Shown: positions 50,805 through 60,363 of the stretch, in pieces
Layout: each line of letters opens with the position of its first letter
How positions within the stretch are numbered: position 1 is the stretch's first letter
Assembly: GCA_037147055.1 (NCBI GenBank)
Contig: JBAWVW010000001.1
Coordinates: forward strand, 81,159-145,158
Length of the DNA: 64,000 bases
Source: Casp-actino8 sp037147055
GTDB lineage: Bacteria > Actinomycetota > Acidimicrobiia > Acidimicrobiales > Ilumatobacteraceae
Reading direction: 5' to 3'
Made by a program: the position numbers and the translations under genes
The notes under the pieces: generated by a model
What the model saw: the letters and a program-made list of their open reading frames with translations, nothing else
Database searches by the model: none
Told to the model about the DNA's origin: nothing

Positions 50805-51524
50805 TCAGTTCAGTGGTGCCATTAAACGCCTGAACTCATCGGCTTCAGCTGCACCTAAGCCTGGAAAACAGGATCGCAGACACATCACCGACCTCAACGC
50901 AGCGGTATCTCGTTGAGATACATAAATTGCCTTCAAGTTATTGAGCATTCGTTCAATAACCGCCATCGGATGGGTAGCACTGAGAAAGAGGCGATCAAAA
51001 GTCTGTTGCGGGCCCGCTAAGGCGTGGAATATTTTCTCGCAGCCCTGCTCATCAATAATCGCCCCGCCTCCGAAGGGATCCACAAAGCTTCGCGGAATAT
51101 TGCCTTGTGCCTCAGGGACTCCAACCAAAAAATGTCCTGGCATCGCGACACCCACAAGAGGAACCCCAAGTCGCCGCGCCACTTCAATCAAAACGATTGA
51201 GAGCGTGATCGGGATGCCAGCATGGCGATCTATGACACGTGAGAGCAGCGAATTATCCGGGTCGTAATACTCGGCCCTGTTGGCAACAAAAGCGTCGGGG
51301 CCACTAAAGAGGTACGTGGCAATCCCCGTCACGGTTGGGGATGGAACCGCCGCAGCAATCTCGTCCAAACGAGCCATCTGCCCGATCAGATCAAAATCTT
51401 CGTCATCCAAAATCGCCGCCGATATCAAAAAAGACATCTCATCAAGCGCAAGAGCTCCACCTTGGCTCACCATTTCACGGAATCTTGCAATCGCCCATTG
51501 CGATCCACCCCGTGACGACTCCAT
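50805..51524 (-). CDS. SirB1/transglutaminase-like family protein
   Basis: A protein of about 239 residues of the SirB1 group, which carries a transglutaminase-like core. Blocks include YYDPDNSLLSRVIDRHAGIPITLSIVLIEVARRLG and VGVAMPGHFLVG, and FVDPFGGG. The canonical Cys of transglutaminases is not clearly present, so catalysis is doubtful. The start is the ATG at 51524 (MESSRGG); a TTG at 51530 would add two residues. It is divergent from the acyl-CoA synthetase, with 32 bases between starts. Confidence 0.78.
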   Translation of the reverse strand: MESSRGGSQWAIARFREMVSQGGALALDEMSFLISAAILDDEDFDLIGQMARLDEIAAAVPSPTVTGIATYLFSGPDAFVANRAEYYDPDNSLLSRVIDRHAGIPITLSIVLIEVARRLGVPLVGVAMPGHFLVGVPEAQGNIPRSFVDPFGGGAIIDEQGCEKIFHALAGPQQTFDRLFLSATHPMAVIERMLNNLKAIYVSQRDTAALRSVMCLRSCFPGLGAAEADEFRRLMAPLN

Positions 51525-51556
51525 AAGCAAAGGGTAATCGCACTACTGTCAAAAGC

Positions 51557-53107
51557 ATGCATATCGGAGACCACGCCGCCAATACACCCGACAAGCTTGC
51601 TCTTGTCATCCCTGGGTCTGGTTACACGCAGACCTTCGCTGAACTAAACGCTGCCGCCAACCGCCTTTCCCATCTGTTGCGCTCGGTTGGATTGCAACCT
51701 GGAGATCATGTAGCCCTATGCATGGAAAACCATGATCGCTATCTCGAAGTCCTATGGGGTTGCCATTTCGCAGGAGTGATTTACACCGCGACTTCATCAC
51801 GACTTACGAGCGCTGAGTTGACGTACATCTTGAACGACTGCAATGCCAAAGCATTCATCACTTCTCACTACAAAGCCGAGCAGGCTGCCGAAATCTTGCG
51901 TGGAACACCAGGTGTTTCATTGCGCTTGATGCTTGATGGATCAATCCCTGGCTATGAGGGCTACGAGGAAGCCGTATCGCAGCAATCAAGCGATGCACTC
52001 CCGAACCGCATCGCAGGCACTGACATGCTCTACTCCTCTGGCACTACTGGAATGCCCAAAGGCATCTCCAAACCATTCGAGAACTTGCCCCTTAATGGTT
52101 CGCCAATAGCCATTTCATCAGCCATGGAAAAGCTCTTTGGCGTCACCCATGATAGCGTTTATCTTTCCCCAGCACCGATGTATCACGCCGCACCCTTACG
52201 TTGGACGATGGGAGCCCAAGGCATCGGTTGCACTGCGGTCGTTATGGCTCAATTCGATCCGCAACAATTTCTGGCGGCCATTGAAGACAATCGGGTCACT
52301 CATACGCAGGTCGTCCCGACCATGTTTGTTCGCTTACTCAAAACCGATATCGCCATACGCAGCAAGTACGACGTTTCAAGTTTGCAAGCCGTCATTCATG
52401 CTGCAGCCCCGTGTCCGATACCAGTCAAGAAGCAAATGATCGAGTGGTTCGGTCCAATTATCCATGAGTACTATGCCGGCACCGAAGGCAATGGCTTTGT
52501 CTACTGCGACAGCACAATGTGGTTAGCCCATGAGGGAACAGTCGGAGTCGGTATTGGTTGCACATTGCACATCTGTGGTGAGGATGGCCAAGATTTGCCA
52601 CACTTTGAAAGTGGAACCATTTTCTTTGAAGGCGGAGGCACCTTTGAATACCACAATGATGCCGAGAAGACGAAAAATTCACGGCATCCAAAAGGTTGGA
52701 GCACCTTGGGCGATGTTGGTTACTTGGACGACGATTTGTTCTTGTACCTCACTGACCGCAAGGCGTACATGATCATTTCGGGTGGAGTCAATATTTATCC
52801 GCAGGAAGCTGAGAATGCCTTAGTCACTCATCCCAAGATCATCGATGTCGCTGTCTTTGGTGTGCCCAACGAGGACTTTGGCGAAGAAGTCAAAGCGGTT
52901 GTTCAACCAGTCACTATGCCTAACTCTCCCGAGGAGGCGAAGGATTTAGAAAAAGAATTGATCGCCTATTGTCGTTCACAATTAGCGGATATCAAATGCC
53001 CGAGAAGTGTTGACTTTCGTCTTGAACTACCGCGTCATCCCACTGGCAAGTTGTACAAGCGCTTACTCAAAGATGAATACTGGAAGGACGCCGGGCGCTC
53101 TATCTAG
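51557..53107 (+). CDS. AMP-dependent acyl-CoA synthetase
   Basis: A 516-residue adenylate-forming enzyme that activates a fatty or other carboxylic acid to its CoA ester. The P-loop-like motif YSSGTTGMPKGISKP, the EYYAGTEGNG motif, GDVGYLDDDLFLYLTDR and the C-terminal catalytic Lys in HPTGKLYKR are present. The N-terminus begins directly at the large domain (IGDHAANTPDKLALV). Next to an acyl-CoA dehydrogenase and near a crotonase it suggests fatty-acid degradation. Substrate unknown. Confidence 0.9.
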   Translation: MHIGDHAANTPDKLALVIPGSGYTQTFAELNAAANRLSHLLRSVGLQPGDHVALCMENHDRYLEVLWGCHFAGVIYTATSSRLTSAELTYILNDCNAKAFITSHYKAEQAAEILRGTPGVSLRLMLDGSIPGYEGYEEAVSQQSSDALPNRIAGTDMLYSSGTTGMPKGISKPFENLPLNGSPIAISSAMEKLFGVTHDSVYLSPAPMYHAAPLRWTMGAQGIGCTAVVMAQFDPQQFLAAIEDNRVTHTQVVPTMFVRLLKTDIAIRSKYDVSSLQAVIHAAAPCPIPVKKQMIEWFGPIIHEYYAGTEGNGFVYCDSTMWLAHEGTVGVGIGCTLHICGEDGQDLPHFESGTIFFEGGGTFEYHNDAEKTKNSRHPKGWSTLGDVGYLDDDLFLYLTDRKAYMIISGGVNIYPQEAENALVTHPKIIDVAVFGVPNEDFGEEVKAVVQPVTMPNSPEEAKDLEKELIAYCRSQLADIKCPRSVDFRLELPRHPTGKLYKRLLKDEYWKDAGRSI

Positions 53108-53126
53108 GGCCTCTGCATTTTGAGAT

Positions 53127-53888
53127 ATGCGTCTCGCTCATAATCATCCGTATCTAGAACCTCACCTTTCCGATCAGTTCATCGCTTTCGCCCATCGTGG
53201 CGGAACCGATTCCCTTCCCGAAAACACTCTGGTGAGTTTTCGTCATGCCGTCAGTCTCGGATACGACTATCTGGAAACCGATGTACAACTGACGGCAGAT
53301 GGCGTCCTTGTGGCCTTTCATGACAACGACCTGCTGCGCACCTGTGGTCGCCACATGCGTATCAGTGATGTCAGTTGGCAAGAGGTTTCTCAGATGCGAG
53401 TCGATGGCAAGGAACCGATTCCCCTACTCGCTGAACTACTTGAAGAGTTTCCCGAAACCAACTTCAATATTGATGCCAAAAGCGATGCCTGTGTCAACCC
53501 GCTCATAGAAGTTCTGAAAAGCGCCGACGCCCTCACGAGAGTCTGTGTCGGATCTTTCAGCCATCAGCGAATCAAAAATATCCGCAGCAGTTTCGGCAGC
53601 GATGTCTGCACTGGCGCAAGTCCGCGTGAAGTTGCCCTGTGGGTGACGGGTTTGCCGCCGAAGGAACCCTCGTGCTTTCAGGTGCCCGTACGTCAGGGAC
53701 CACTGACGGTGGTCAATGAACGTACCCTGGCCAGGGCCACGCACAACGGCCAACCTGTGCATGTCTGGACAATCGACGATGTCGCCACCATGGAGGAATT
53801 GATTAGCCTCGGCGTCCAAGGCATGATGACTGACCAATCACTGGTTCTTCGAGAAGTGTTGCAGAAACACAATTTGTGGAGACAATGA
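53127..53888 (+). CDS. Glycerophosphodiester phosphodiesterase
   Basis: A 253-residue GDPD with a TIM barrel. FAHRGGTDSLPENTLVSFRHA, LETDVQLTADGVLVAFHDND and a late WTIDD block supply the metal and acid-base residues. It is closer to the classical GDPD pattern than the shorter paralogue at 29272. No signal peptide is seen. It follows the acyl-CoA synthetase by 19 bases and may be cotranscribed. Confidence 0.9.
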   Translation: MRLAHNHPYLEPHLSDQFIAFAHRGGTDSLPENTLVSFRHAVSLGYDYLETDVQLTADGVLVAFHDNDLLRTCGRHMRISDVSWQEVSQMRVDGKEPIPLLAELLEEFPETNFNIDAKSDACVNPLIEVLKSADALTRVCVGSFSHQRIKNIRSSFGSDVCTGASPREVALWVTGLPPKEPSCFQVPVRQGPLTVVNERTLARATHNGQPVHVWTIDDVATMEELISLGVQGMMTDQSLVLREVLQKHNLWRQ

Positions 53889-53976
53889 AGCCACTGACTG
53901 AGTCGATCCGCTGGTATTGAGGGCAAATAGTTTGGCAGATCAAATAATCGTTGCCACTCAAACTAAGGTTTAAGGC

Positions 53977-54735
53977 ATGCCCCCCATCGCTGACGAGATG
54001 TCAGGTTCAGCATTGAGAATGACGAATATCTCATTGACCTTTGCGGACGGCACTCAGGCCTTGGACAATGTCAATCTCAATATTCAATCCGGCGAATTCG
54101 TGACCATTGTGGGACCCTCAGGTTGCGGCAAGAGCACGCTTTTACGACTTGCATCTGGGCTGCTGGCTCAGACACAAGGGCTCTGCGACGTAGATCGCAC
54201 AAACCTTGGCTACGTATTCCAGGATCCAACATTGTTGCCTTGGCGCACCGTGCGACGAAATGTTGAATTAAACGCTGAGCTTGCTGGAATGGATAAACCT
54301 TCCAGGCTCAAAGCAGCCAATGCGACAATTGAACTTGTCAACCTCACGGGAAACGAAAACAAGTACCCGAAACAACTTTCTGGCGGAATGAAAATGCGCT
54401 GTTCGCTGGCCCGATCCTTGGTTCTGCAACCAAATCTTTTCCTTTTTGATGAGCCCTTCGCTGCCTTGGATGAAATCACTCGCGAACACCTCAACGATGA
54501 GTTATTACATCTCTTTCAAAACCGACATTTTGCTTCATTATTTATTACCCACAGCATCCAAGAAGCGGTCTTTTTATCGACTCGGGTACTCGTCATGTCA
54601 GCGCGTCCCGGACGCATTATCGCTGAACATGCAATTGACTTCCCATACCCGCGCCACCCAGACATTCGTTATCAAAGTGATTTTGCCGAGATCTGTGGAA
54701 AAATCAGTGCTGATTTGAAGGCCGCTCATTCATGA
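53977..54735 (+). CDS. ABC transporter ATP-binding protein (NitT/TauT type)
   Basis: A 252-residue ATPase. Walker A is GPSGCGKST, the Q-loop is FQDP, the ABC signature is LSGGMKMRC and Walker B is LFLFDEPFAALDE. It belongs to the nitrate/sulfonate/taurine importer family. It overlaps the permease gene by four bases. It is the first gene of a three-gene importer with the permease and an SBP lipoprotein. Substrate unknown. Confidence 0.92.
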   Translation: MPPIADEMSGSALRMTNISLTFADGTQALDNVNLNIQSGEFVTIVGPSGCGKSTLLRLASGLLAQTQGLCDVDRTNLGYVFQDPTLLPWRTVRRNVELNAELAGMDKPSRLKAANATIELVNLTGNENKYPKQLSGGMKMRCSLARSLVLQPNLFLFDEPFAALDEITREHLNDELLHLFQNRHFASLFITHSIQEAVFLSTRVLVMSARPGRIIAEHAIDFPYPRHPDIRYQSDFAEICGKISADLKAAHS

Positions 54736-55547
54736 ACAGAATTCTTCGATCAACCCTGCGGGTCAAAAGTTTGCTCCCCGTGGCGACATTCGCCTGTTTC
54801 ATTGCGCTGTGGTACCTCTACGCCACATTCAACTATGACAATCCTGTGCAACGGCGTAATGCCTTGCCCTACCCGCACGAAATTATTACTGATGGTTTCA
54901 TGCCAGTGACAGACAAAGTCAACGGACTGCGACCGATTCTTGGCTACATGTGGCCAACTGCGAAGGTAACGATTTTGGGATTGTTCATCGCAATAGCCCT
55001 CGGAATAGCTCTAGCCGTATTGATGAATCTTTCCAGAAGCGTTGAACGAGCCCTGTTCCCCTACGCCGTTGTCCTGCAGACGGTTCCCATCCTGGCGATC
55101 ACACCTCTTCTCACCCAATTGTTCGGGGAGGAACTGGGCGTGCGTTTAGTCGTCACAGTTTTGATCGCCATCTTTCCCGTGATCACCAACACTTTGTTTG
55201 GTCTGCAATCAACCGACCAGATGCATCACGACCTCTTCACGCTCAGTCACGTCTCTCGTCGAACTCGGCTCTGGCACCTTGAACTTCCTAGCGCCTTGCC
55301 TTCACTGATGACCGGCATCCGAATCGCATCGGGCAGTGCGGTCATTGGTTCAGTTGTCGCAGATTTCTTTTTTGTTAAAGGAGAAAAAGGAATTGGGTAT
55401 TACATTCGTACCCGACAACAAAAATCAATCGAACGACCAGAGATGTTCGCCGGCACAATCACGGCTTCAATCTTCGGAGTGTTAATGTTTCTCCTTGTCG
55501 GATGGGTCACAACCCGCGCCATCAGGGATTGGCACGATAAGAATTAG
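54732..55547 (+). CDS. ABC transporter permease (NitT/TauT type)
   Basis: A 271-residue inner-membrane permease with about six transmembrane segments. The EAA-like loop is seen around LSHVSRRTRLWHLELPSALPSLMTGIRIASGSA. The N-terminus has a cytoplasmic tail and a span at about 12-30. It works with the ATPase upstream (four-base overlap) and the lipoprotein downstream, likely as a dimer. Confidence 0.9.
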   Translation: MNRILRSTLRVKSLLPVATFACFIALWYLYATFNYDNPVQRRNALPYPHEIITDGFMPVTDKVNGLRPILGYMWPTAKVTILGLFIAIALGIALAVLMNLSRSVERALFPYAVVLQTVPILAITPLLTQLFGEELGVRLVVTVLIAIFPVITNTLFGLQSTDQMHHDLFTLSHVSRRTRLWHLELPSALPSLMTGIRIASGSAVIGSVVADFFFVKGEKGIGYYIRTRQQKSIERPEMFAGTITASIFGVLMFLLVGWVTTRAIRDWHDKN

Positions 55548-55595
55548 CCGACTTCTATGTACCCCGCTAAAGTCTGCAGTATCAAAAGGAGAATC

Positions 55596-56714
55596 ATGTC
55601 CCCCCGACGGGTCGCCGCATTAGTTTCACTCTTTAGCCTTACTTCGATTTTTATGGCATGCAGTTCGAATAAAAGCGAGAAAACAGACCTCACCACGGAA
55701 GTCTGCCCCGCCAAATTAACCATTCAGACAGATTGGTTTCCAGAACTTGAACATGGTGGCACTTACCAGTTGATCGGGCCATCTGGCACCGCTGACAAGA
55801 ACAGTGTGTCCTACTCGGGTCCAGTTCAGAAGCAATACGCAGTCGGTGGTTTACAAGAAATCGAAATTCTCACAAAGAACTTTGATAAACCGAACAGCTC
55901 TGTGCTCGTTGACGGGCAAGCCGACATGGCTTACATCGGAATTGCTGACATCATCAAAGACTCTGCTGCACTTCCGCTAATTGCCATCGCCAAAACTCTT
56001 GATCAAGATCCTCAAATGCTGATGTGGGATCCAACTCAGTACGCAATCAAGACTCCATCTGACATCGCTGCCAGTGGTGCTTCCTTCGTCCACTTTCCAG
56101 GCTTGTCCTACATTGATTTTATGATCGACAAGGGTTATCTGAGGCCAGAACAAAGCGACCCTAGTTACAACGGTTCCGACGCAACATGGGTCAGTACAGG
56201 TGGATCAATTTTGCAACAAGGATTTGCCACCAACGAAATCTATAAATACGAACATGACATACCCTGGAAGGATGGAGCGCCAGCAGATGTTTCATTTTTT
56301 ACTGTTTCCGAACTTGGTTTTGACAACTATCCAGCAACAATCACGATGCTCAAGAGCCGAGCCACAGAACTCGACGCTTGCCTCAAGTTGTTGGTTCCAA
56401 AAATGCAACAAGCATGGGTAGATTTCTATAACAATCCGACTCCCATCACCGACAGGATGATTGAGATCAACAAAGAGTACGACGGCTTTTGGAGCCTCAG
56501 TGCAGAACTCAATGCTGCCGGCTTGCAGTTATTAGACGAAAAAAATATTGGGGCGAATAGCCCAGATGGAACGTATTGCTCTTTCGATGAGACGAAGGTC
56601 CAAAATCTCTACGATATTCTGCAACCGATATATGCATCTCAAGGCGTGGAGATTACCGACGACGTTTCGTCGGTCTACACCAACGAATACTGCCAAGGTG
56701 CACCTGGTCGCTGA
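55596..56714 (+). CDS. ABC transporter substrate-binding lipoprotein
   Basis: A 372-residue protein of the NMT1/THI5-like group. The N-terminus is a lipoprotein signal with the cleavage site before Cys22 (SIFMAC). It then has QTDWFPELEHGGTYQLIG, like binding proteins for pyrimidine-type and nitrogen compounds. The ATG at 55596 has AAAGGAG upstream; the frame opens at 55557 without one. It completes the importer. No riboswitch was found nearby, so the ligand stays open. Confidence 0.85.
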   Translation: MSPRRVAALVSLFSLTSIFMACSSNKSEKTDLTTEVCPAKLTIQTDWFPELEHGGTYQLIGPSGTADKNSVSYSGPVQKQYAVGGLQEIEILTKNFDKPNSSVLVDGQADMAYIGIADIIKDSAALPLIAIAKTLDQDPQMLMWDPTQYAIKTPSDIAASGASFVHFPGLSYIDFMIDKGYLRPEQSDPSYNGSDATWVSTGGSILQQGFATNEIYKYEHDIPWKDGAPADVSFFTVSELGFDNYPATITMLKSRATELDACLKLLVPKMQQAWVDFYNNPTPITDRMIEINKEYDGFWSLSAELNAAGLQLLDEKNIGANSPDGTYCSFDETKVQNLYDILQPIYASQGVEITDDVSSVYTNEYCQGAPGR

Positions 56715-56757
56715 AGTTTCATAATCAGTAGAAGCAAACGCTCCTAAAGGTTTTTAC

Positions 56758-57255
56758 TCAGGCGTCGCGAACATGACCTTCGCGGACGATGAAAGGATCT
56801 TTATCGCTCCACGGGAAGTTAATCCACAGATCTGTTTTCTTCCATGCATAATCTGCTTGCACAACAGAGTGCGACTTTTCATAGAGAACTGCTGTGCGCA
56901 CTTCACCGACTTTGCCTTCACAGAACTTCTGTACGCTGCGCAATGTGTGCCCAGTATCGGCCACATCATCAGCAATCAAAATCTTGGCATCACCCAGATC
57001 CACGAAGTCGGGAGCAGGTGGAAGAATTCGTGGAACTTCTAGTCGCTCATCGACACCCGTATAAAACTCGACATTCATGGTGTACACATTTTTGACTGCT
57101 AGGGAATATCCCAGCGCTCCCCCAATTAAGAGACCGCCCCTAGCAATCGAAAGAATCATGTCGGGGTCATAACCGTCTTCGGCAACCATTTGCGCCAACG
57201 CTCGCGAAGCCTCGCCGAAAATCTCCCAAGTCATAATCTCCCGTTGGTTCGACAC
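56758..57255 (-). CDS. Phosphoribosyltransferase (xanthine/hypoxanthine type)
   Basis: A protein of up to 165 residues. The PRPP loop ILIADDVADTGHTL and the SIARGGLLIGGALGYSL strand mark a purine salvage or PRTase-like regulator. The C-terminal WINFPW could shape the base pocket. GTG at 57255 and ATG at 57234 (MTWEIFG) are both possible starts; the latter has GGGAG very close. It is transcribed away from the SBP gene and 107 bases from PPK2. The base is not assigned. Confidence 0.82.
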   Translation of the reverse strand: MSNQREIMTWEIFGEASRALAQMVAEDGYDPDMILSIARGGLLIGGALGYSLAVKNVYTMNVEFYTGVDERLEVPRILPPAPDFVDLGDAKILIADDVADTGHTLRSVQKFCEGKVGEVRTAVLYEKSHSVVQADYAWKKTDLWINFPWSDKDPFIVREGHVRDA

Positions 57256-57362
57256 GTCGGCCTTTCAGAGTGCTGCGAGGCCGTTCGGCCCCTTCGTCAT
57301 CAAATGTAGACGCTCAAACCTTGCTGCGCCCTATTAATCAGATAACCGTAGAAAACCTTCGC

Positions 57363-58178
57363 TCACTCCGGAACGACAATTTTTTTAAGATCCTTGCTAG
57401 GTACTGGGACTCTCGGGTCCATTTCCTGCAACGTCTTCAGAATAATTTTTGCCACCGCTAAATCCCGTACCCATTTCACGTCAGCAGGTATGACATACCA
57501 CGGGGCATGTGGGCGCGAGGTCTCCCGCAGAACATCTTCATAGGCCTGCTCATACTTTGGCCAGATCTCTCGGTCGGAAAGATCGCTGGGATCATGCTTC
57601 CAACTCCGCTCCGGATTATCAATCCGTTTCTGCAGTCGTTGCCGCTGAACTTCGTGCGAGACATGCAAATAGAATTTCAGCACTCTCGTTCCCTCGTCGA
57701 CCAGCATCTGCTCAAAATCGCGAATGTGCCGATAGCGCTTCTTCCACACTTCCTCGCTGACAAGGTTTTTGACTCGCGGCACCAAAATATCTTCATAATG
57801 GCTACGGTTCCACACTCCCACCTCGCCCCGAGCAGGACAAGAGTCATGGCAACGCCATAAATAATCATGTTGTTTTTCAATTCCGGCAGGCACTTTAAAA
57901 CTTGTTACCCGTACTCCGGCAGGGTTCATCCCAGTCATCACGTGTCGGACCAGCCCATCCTTACCAGAAGCATCTCGGCCTTGGAGAACAATGAGCAGAC
58001 TCTGCTTGGCTTCGGCCATTAAACGGTGCTGCTCAAAGGCCATCTCTCCGACGACTTTTTCCAACTCACCTTTTTGAGAACTTTTATCCCATCCCAAGTC
58101 GTCATCAGTTGAGATAGCGCTCAGCTGCAATGGTCGTGTCGCCGAGACGCGAAATTTTGCCATCATGCTATTGGTCAT
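57363..58178 (-). CDS. ppk2: Polyphosphate kinase 2 family protein
   Basis: A 271-residue P-loop enzyme that phosphorylates nucleotides with polyphosphate. Walker A is QGRDASGKDG and the lid/Walker-B region is GVWNRSHYEDILVPRV, as in the PPK2 family. DYLWRCHDSCPARGEVG matches the class with AMP or ADP acceptors, but class cannot be fixed. GGAG lies six bases before the ATG at 58178. It follows the DUF5522 gene by 34 bases. Confidence 0.9.
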   Translation of the reverse strand: MTNSMMAKFRVSATRPLQLSAISTDDDLGWDKSSQKGELEKVVGEMAFEQHRLMAEAKQSLLIVLQGRDASGKDGLVRHVMTGMNPAGVRVTSFKVPAGIEKQHDYLWRCHDSCPARGEVGVWNRSHYEDILVPRVKNLVSEEVWKKRYRHIRDFEQMLVDEGTRVLKFYLHVSHEVQRQRLQKRIDNPERSWKHDPSDLSDREIWPKYEQAYEDVLRETSRPHAPWYVIPADVKWVRDLAVAKIILKTLQEMDPRVPVPSKDLKKIVVPE

Positions 58179-58212
58179 TTATTTCTCCGAAAACGGTCAA
58201 ACACATCACCGA

Positions 58213-58455
58213 TTACTGTAGGGGTTCAAACGGACAATGCCGACAGCCGCTCTCGCAGCAGTAACCCCTGTCGCTTAAGAACGCCGCCGTGAACACGCTG
58301 TACCCGCTGTTTGGGTCGCGGTAACACGGTCGATTCCGTGAAACCGCTTCATCGTGCAACTGGGAAATGAGAAAAAAATCAGGGTTATTGGCGTTTAATC
58401 GATGTGGCAATGCCCTCGTCAGTCCGTCAAGTCTGCGCCGGTGTCCGTTGGCCAT
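58213..58455 (-). CDS. Small DUF5522-like Cys-rich protein
   Basis: A protein of about 80 residues. The C-terminus CYRDPNSGYSVFTAAFLSDRGYCCESGCRHCPFEP matches DUF5522 proteins (C.Y.DP.TG..VFTA......RG.CC...CRHCP). These have several Cys that could bind metal. The ATG at 58455 is chosen over a TTG at 58491. Function unknown. It is upstream of ppk2 on the same strand. Confidence 0.75.
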   Translation of the reverse strand: MANGHRRRLDGLTRALPHRLNANNPDFFLISQLHDEAVSRNRPCYRDPNSGYSVFTAAFLSDRGYCCESGCRHCPFEPLQ

Positions 58456-58547
58456 GCATGCAGTTTCGTGTATCCCTCGCCGAAAAAGCAATTGCGAGAC
58501 ATAGTGAGGTCAAGCAAATCAATTATCCCGACTCATTGGCGTTGGAC

Positions 58548-58576
58548 TTCATAGATCTTCACGGTCGTGCTAATCT
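58548..58576 (+). promoter_or_regulatory. Candidate promoter of the peptide transporter genes
   Basis: TTCATA (58548-58553), 17 bases, then TAATCT (58571-58576) with an extended -10 TGC directly before it. It is 53 bases before the SBP ATG at 58630. The -35 is weak. Confidence 0.4.
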
Positions 58577-58629
58577 CGCAAGTGACGGAGGTCTCACAAG
58601 GGATCTCCATGACGAATAAGGGGGAATTT

Positions 58630-60321
58630 ATGCAGATAACAAAATCACGGTCATATCGCGCTTCAATTGCAATATGCCTATCTTTTGCCTTCCTTGCCGC
58701 TTCATGCGGTAGCGATAGCGGAGGGACTGACGCTCCTGCCACCGACGCGCCAACCACCGATGCGCCCACCACCGACGCGCCTGCGACTCCCGTTGCCGGC
58801 GGCACACTTCGCTACGGAGTAGAGGCCGAAACTAACGGCTTGAACCCAACGAGTTCAGCCTTCGCAGTCTCTGCCTACGTCATGGGAAATGCTGTGTTTG
58901 ATACTTTGACCGCTCTTGCCGCTGACGGTAGTTGGGTTCCAAACTTGGCAGCATCACTGACTCCTTCCGCCGATCTCAAGGACTGGACTCTCGTCTTGCG
59001 TCCCGGCATCCTGTTCCATGACGGAACTCCCCTAAATTCGGCAGCTGTTAAAGCTAACTTTGACGCTGCATATGCGGCTCCTCTAGTGGGACTTGCAGTT
59101 CGTCCATTTTACCCAGCTGAGAACGCTGTCGAGATCGTTGACGATCTGACTCTGATCTATCACCTCTTGGATGCCAACTTGCAGTTCCCACATGCACTGC
59201 GCTCCCAATTGGGAATGGTCGCCTCACCCACATGGCTGGCCGCAGCAATCGCAGATCCAACTTTGAACCAGGCGCCGGTAGGGACTGGACCTTTCAAATT
59301 TGACAGCCGGACCCAGGACTCAGTCACACGCTTCGTTCGTAACGATTCCTACTGGGGTGGAGAAGTTTTGCTCGATGCAATTGAATTCGTTCCTGTAGTT
59401 GATCCCGCAACGCGACTTGAGCTTCTCCAGAATGGTGAACTTGATGCCATGCACACCACTGAGACCGAGTCATTAGCCGCACTTCGTGCCGATACGACTC
59501 TCCAAAACATCATTGATGACAATGGTGAAGAGAATTTCGTGATGATCAACTCAGCGAAGGCACCTTTTGACGATATTCGTGTACGCAAAGCAATCGCCTT
59601 GGCCACGCCACGCATGCAGTACAACACCTTATTCGGCAATGGCGAAGCTCGTTTGGCCGATCAGAGATTCACTCCAGAGAGTCCATATTACGATGAGACA
59701 ATCAAGCAAGAGGCCGACGATCCAGCAGCTGCATTAGCACTAGTTGCCGAATATTGCGCCGAAGGTCTTCTGACGGCAGAGGGAACACCAACCTGCACCG
59801 ACGGTAAGGTCAATATGGAATGGCAATACACCGGTCCCTCCGTTGTTGGCCAACGCATTACTGACCTCTTCAACGCAAGTTGGGGCGCCGCTGGTTTCAA
59901 TGTGACCAATGATGAGCTTGCACAGGATGACCACATTCAGCAAGCTGCCCTCGGCCAATACAATGTCATTGGATGGCGCCAATTTGGTGCTTACCAACCG
60001 TCAACTGATGCTGTTTGGTTGCTGTGCCGCACAATCGGTGGCATTTCGTTGAACTGGCCTCGCTATTGCGATCCAGCTCGAGACACCTTGTTGCTCGAGG
60101 CTCAAGTAGCGCCCACTCAGGCTGATGAAGTTCCACTACAGAAGAAAATCAGCCAGAACATCCATGATGCTTATACCTACATCTTCTTACAGCACTCAGT
60201 TTGGGATAACTCGTTTACGAGCGCAGTCCACGGTACATGTGATGTCAAGTCGCCTGAAGGTGTTCCATTAGCTTGTGCCATTAACGGTGCAACGGCATTT
60301 ACATCAACTTGGATGAGCTGA
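58630..60321 (+). CDS. Peptide/nickel-type ABC transporter substrate-binding lipoprotein
   Basis: A 563-residue family 5 solute-binding protein. Its signal peptide ends at the lipobox LAASC, so Cys26 would be lipidated. A repeat linker of TDAP units follows, then the large two-lobed domain starting GGTLRYGVEAETNGLNP and carrying GTGPFKF and VRKAIALAT. ATG at 58630 has AAGGGGGA upstream; the frame opens at 58567. It is the first gene of a five-gene importer. Ligand (peptides, opines or other) is not known. Confidence 0.9.
   Translation: MQITKSRSYRASIAICLSFAFLAASCGSDSGGTDAPATDAPTTDAPTTDAPATPVAGGTLRYGVEAETNGLNPTSSAFAVSAYVMGNAVFDTLTALAADGSWVPNLAASLTPSADLKDWTLVLRPGILFHDGTPLNSAAVKANFDAAYAAPLVGLAVRPFYPAENAVEIVDDLTLIYHLLDANLQFPHALRSQLGMVASPTWLAAAIADPTLNQAPVGTGPFKFDSRTQDSVTRFVRNDSYWGGEVLLDAIEFVPVVDPATRLELLQNGELDAMHTTETESLAALRADTTLQNIIDDNGEENFVMINSAKAPFDDIRVRKAIALATPRMQYNTLFGNGEARLADQRFTPESPYYDETIKQEADDPAAALALVAEYCAEGLLTAEGTPTCTDGKVNMEWQYTGPSVVGQRITDLFNASWGAAGFNVTNDELAQDDHIQQAALGQYNVIGWRQFGAYQPSTDAVWLLCRTIGGISLNWPRYCDPARDTLLLEAQVAPTQADEVPLQKKISQNIHDAYTYIFLQHSVWDNSFTSAVHGTCDVKSPEGVPLACAINGATAFTSTWMS
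58726..58782 (+). repeat. 15-base tandem repeat encoding TDAP units
   Basis: About 3.7 copies of a 15-base unit (like ACCGACGCGCCNACC) encode repeats of (A/T)TDAP between the lipobox and the binding domain. It is a short coding minisatellite that could vary in copy number. Confidence 0.75.
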
Positions 60322-60363
60322 AAGTAGTAAAAAATTGCACTTCATGACAGTCTCTCGTTCGTT

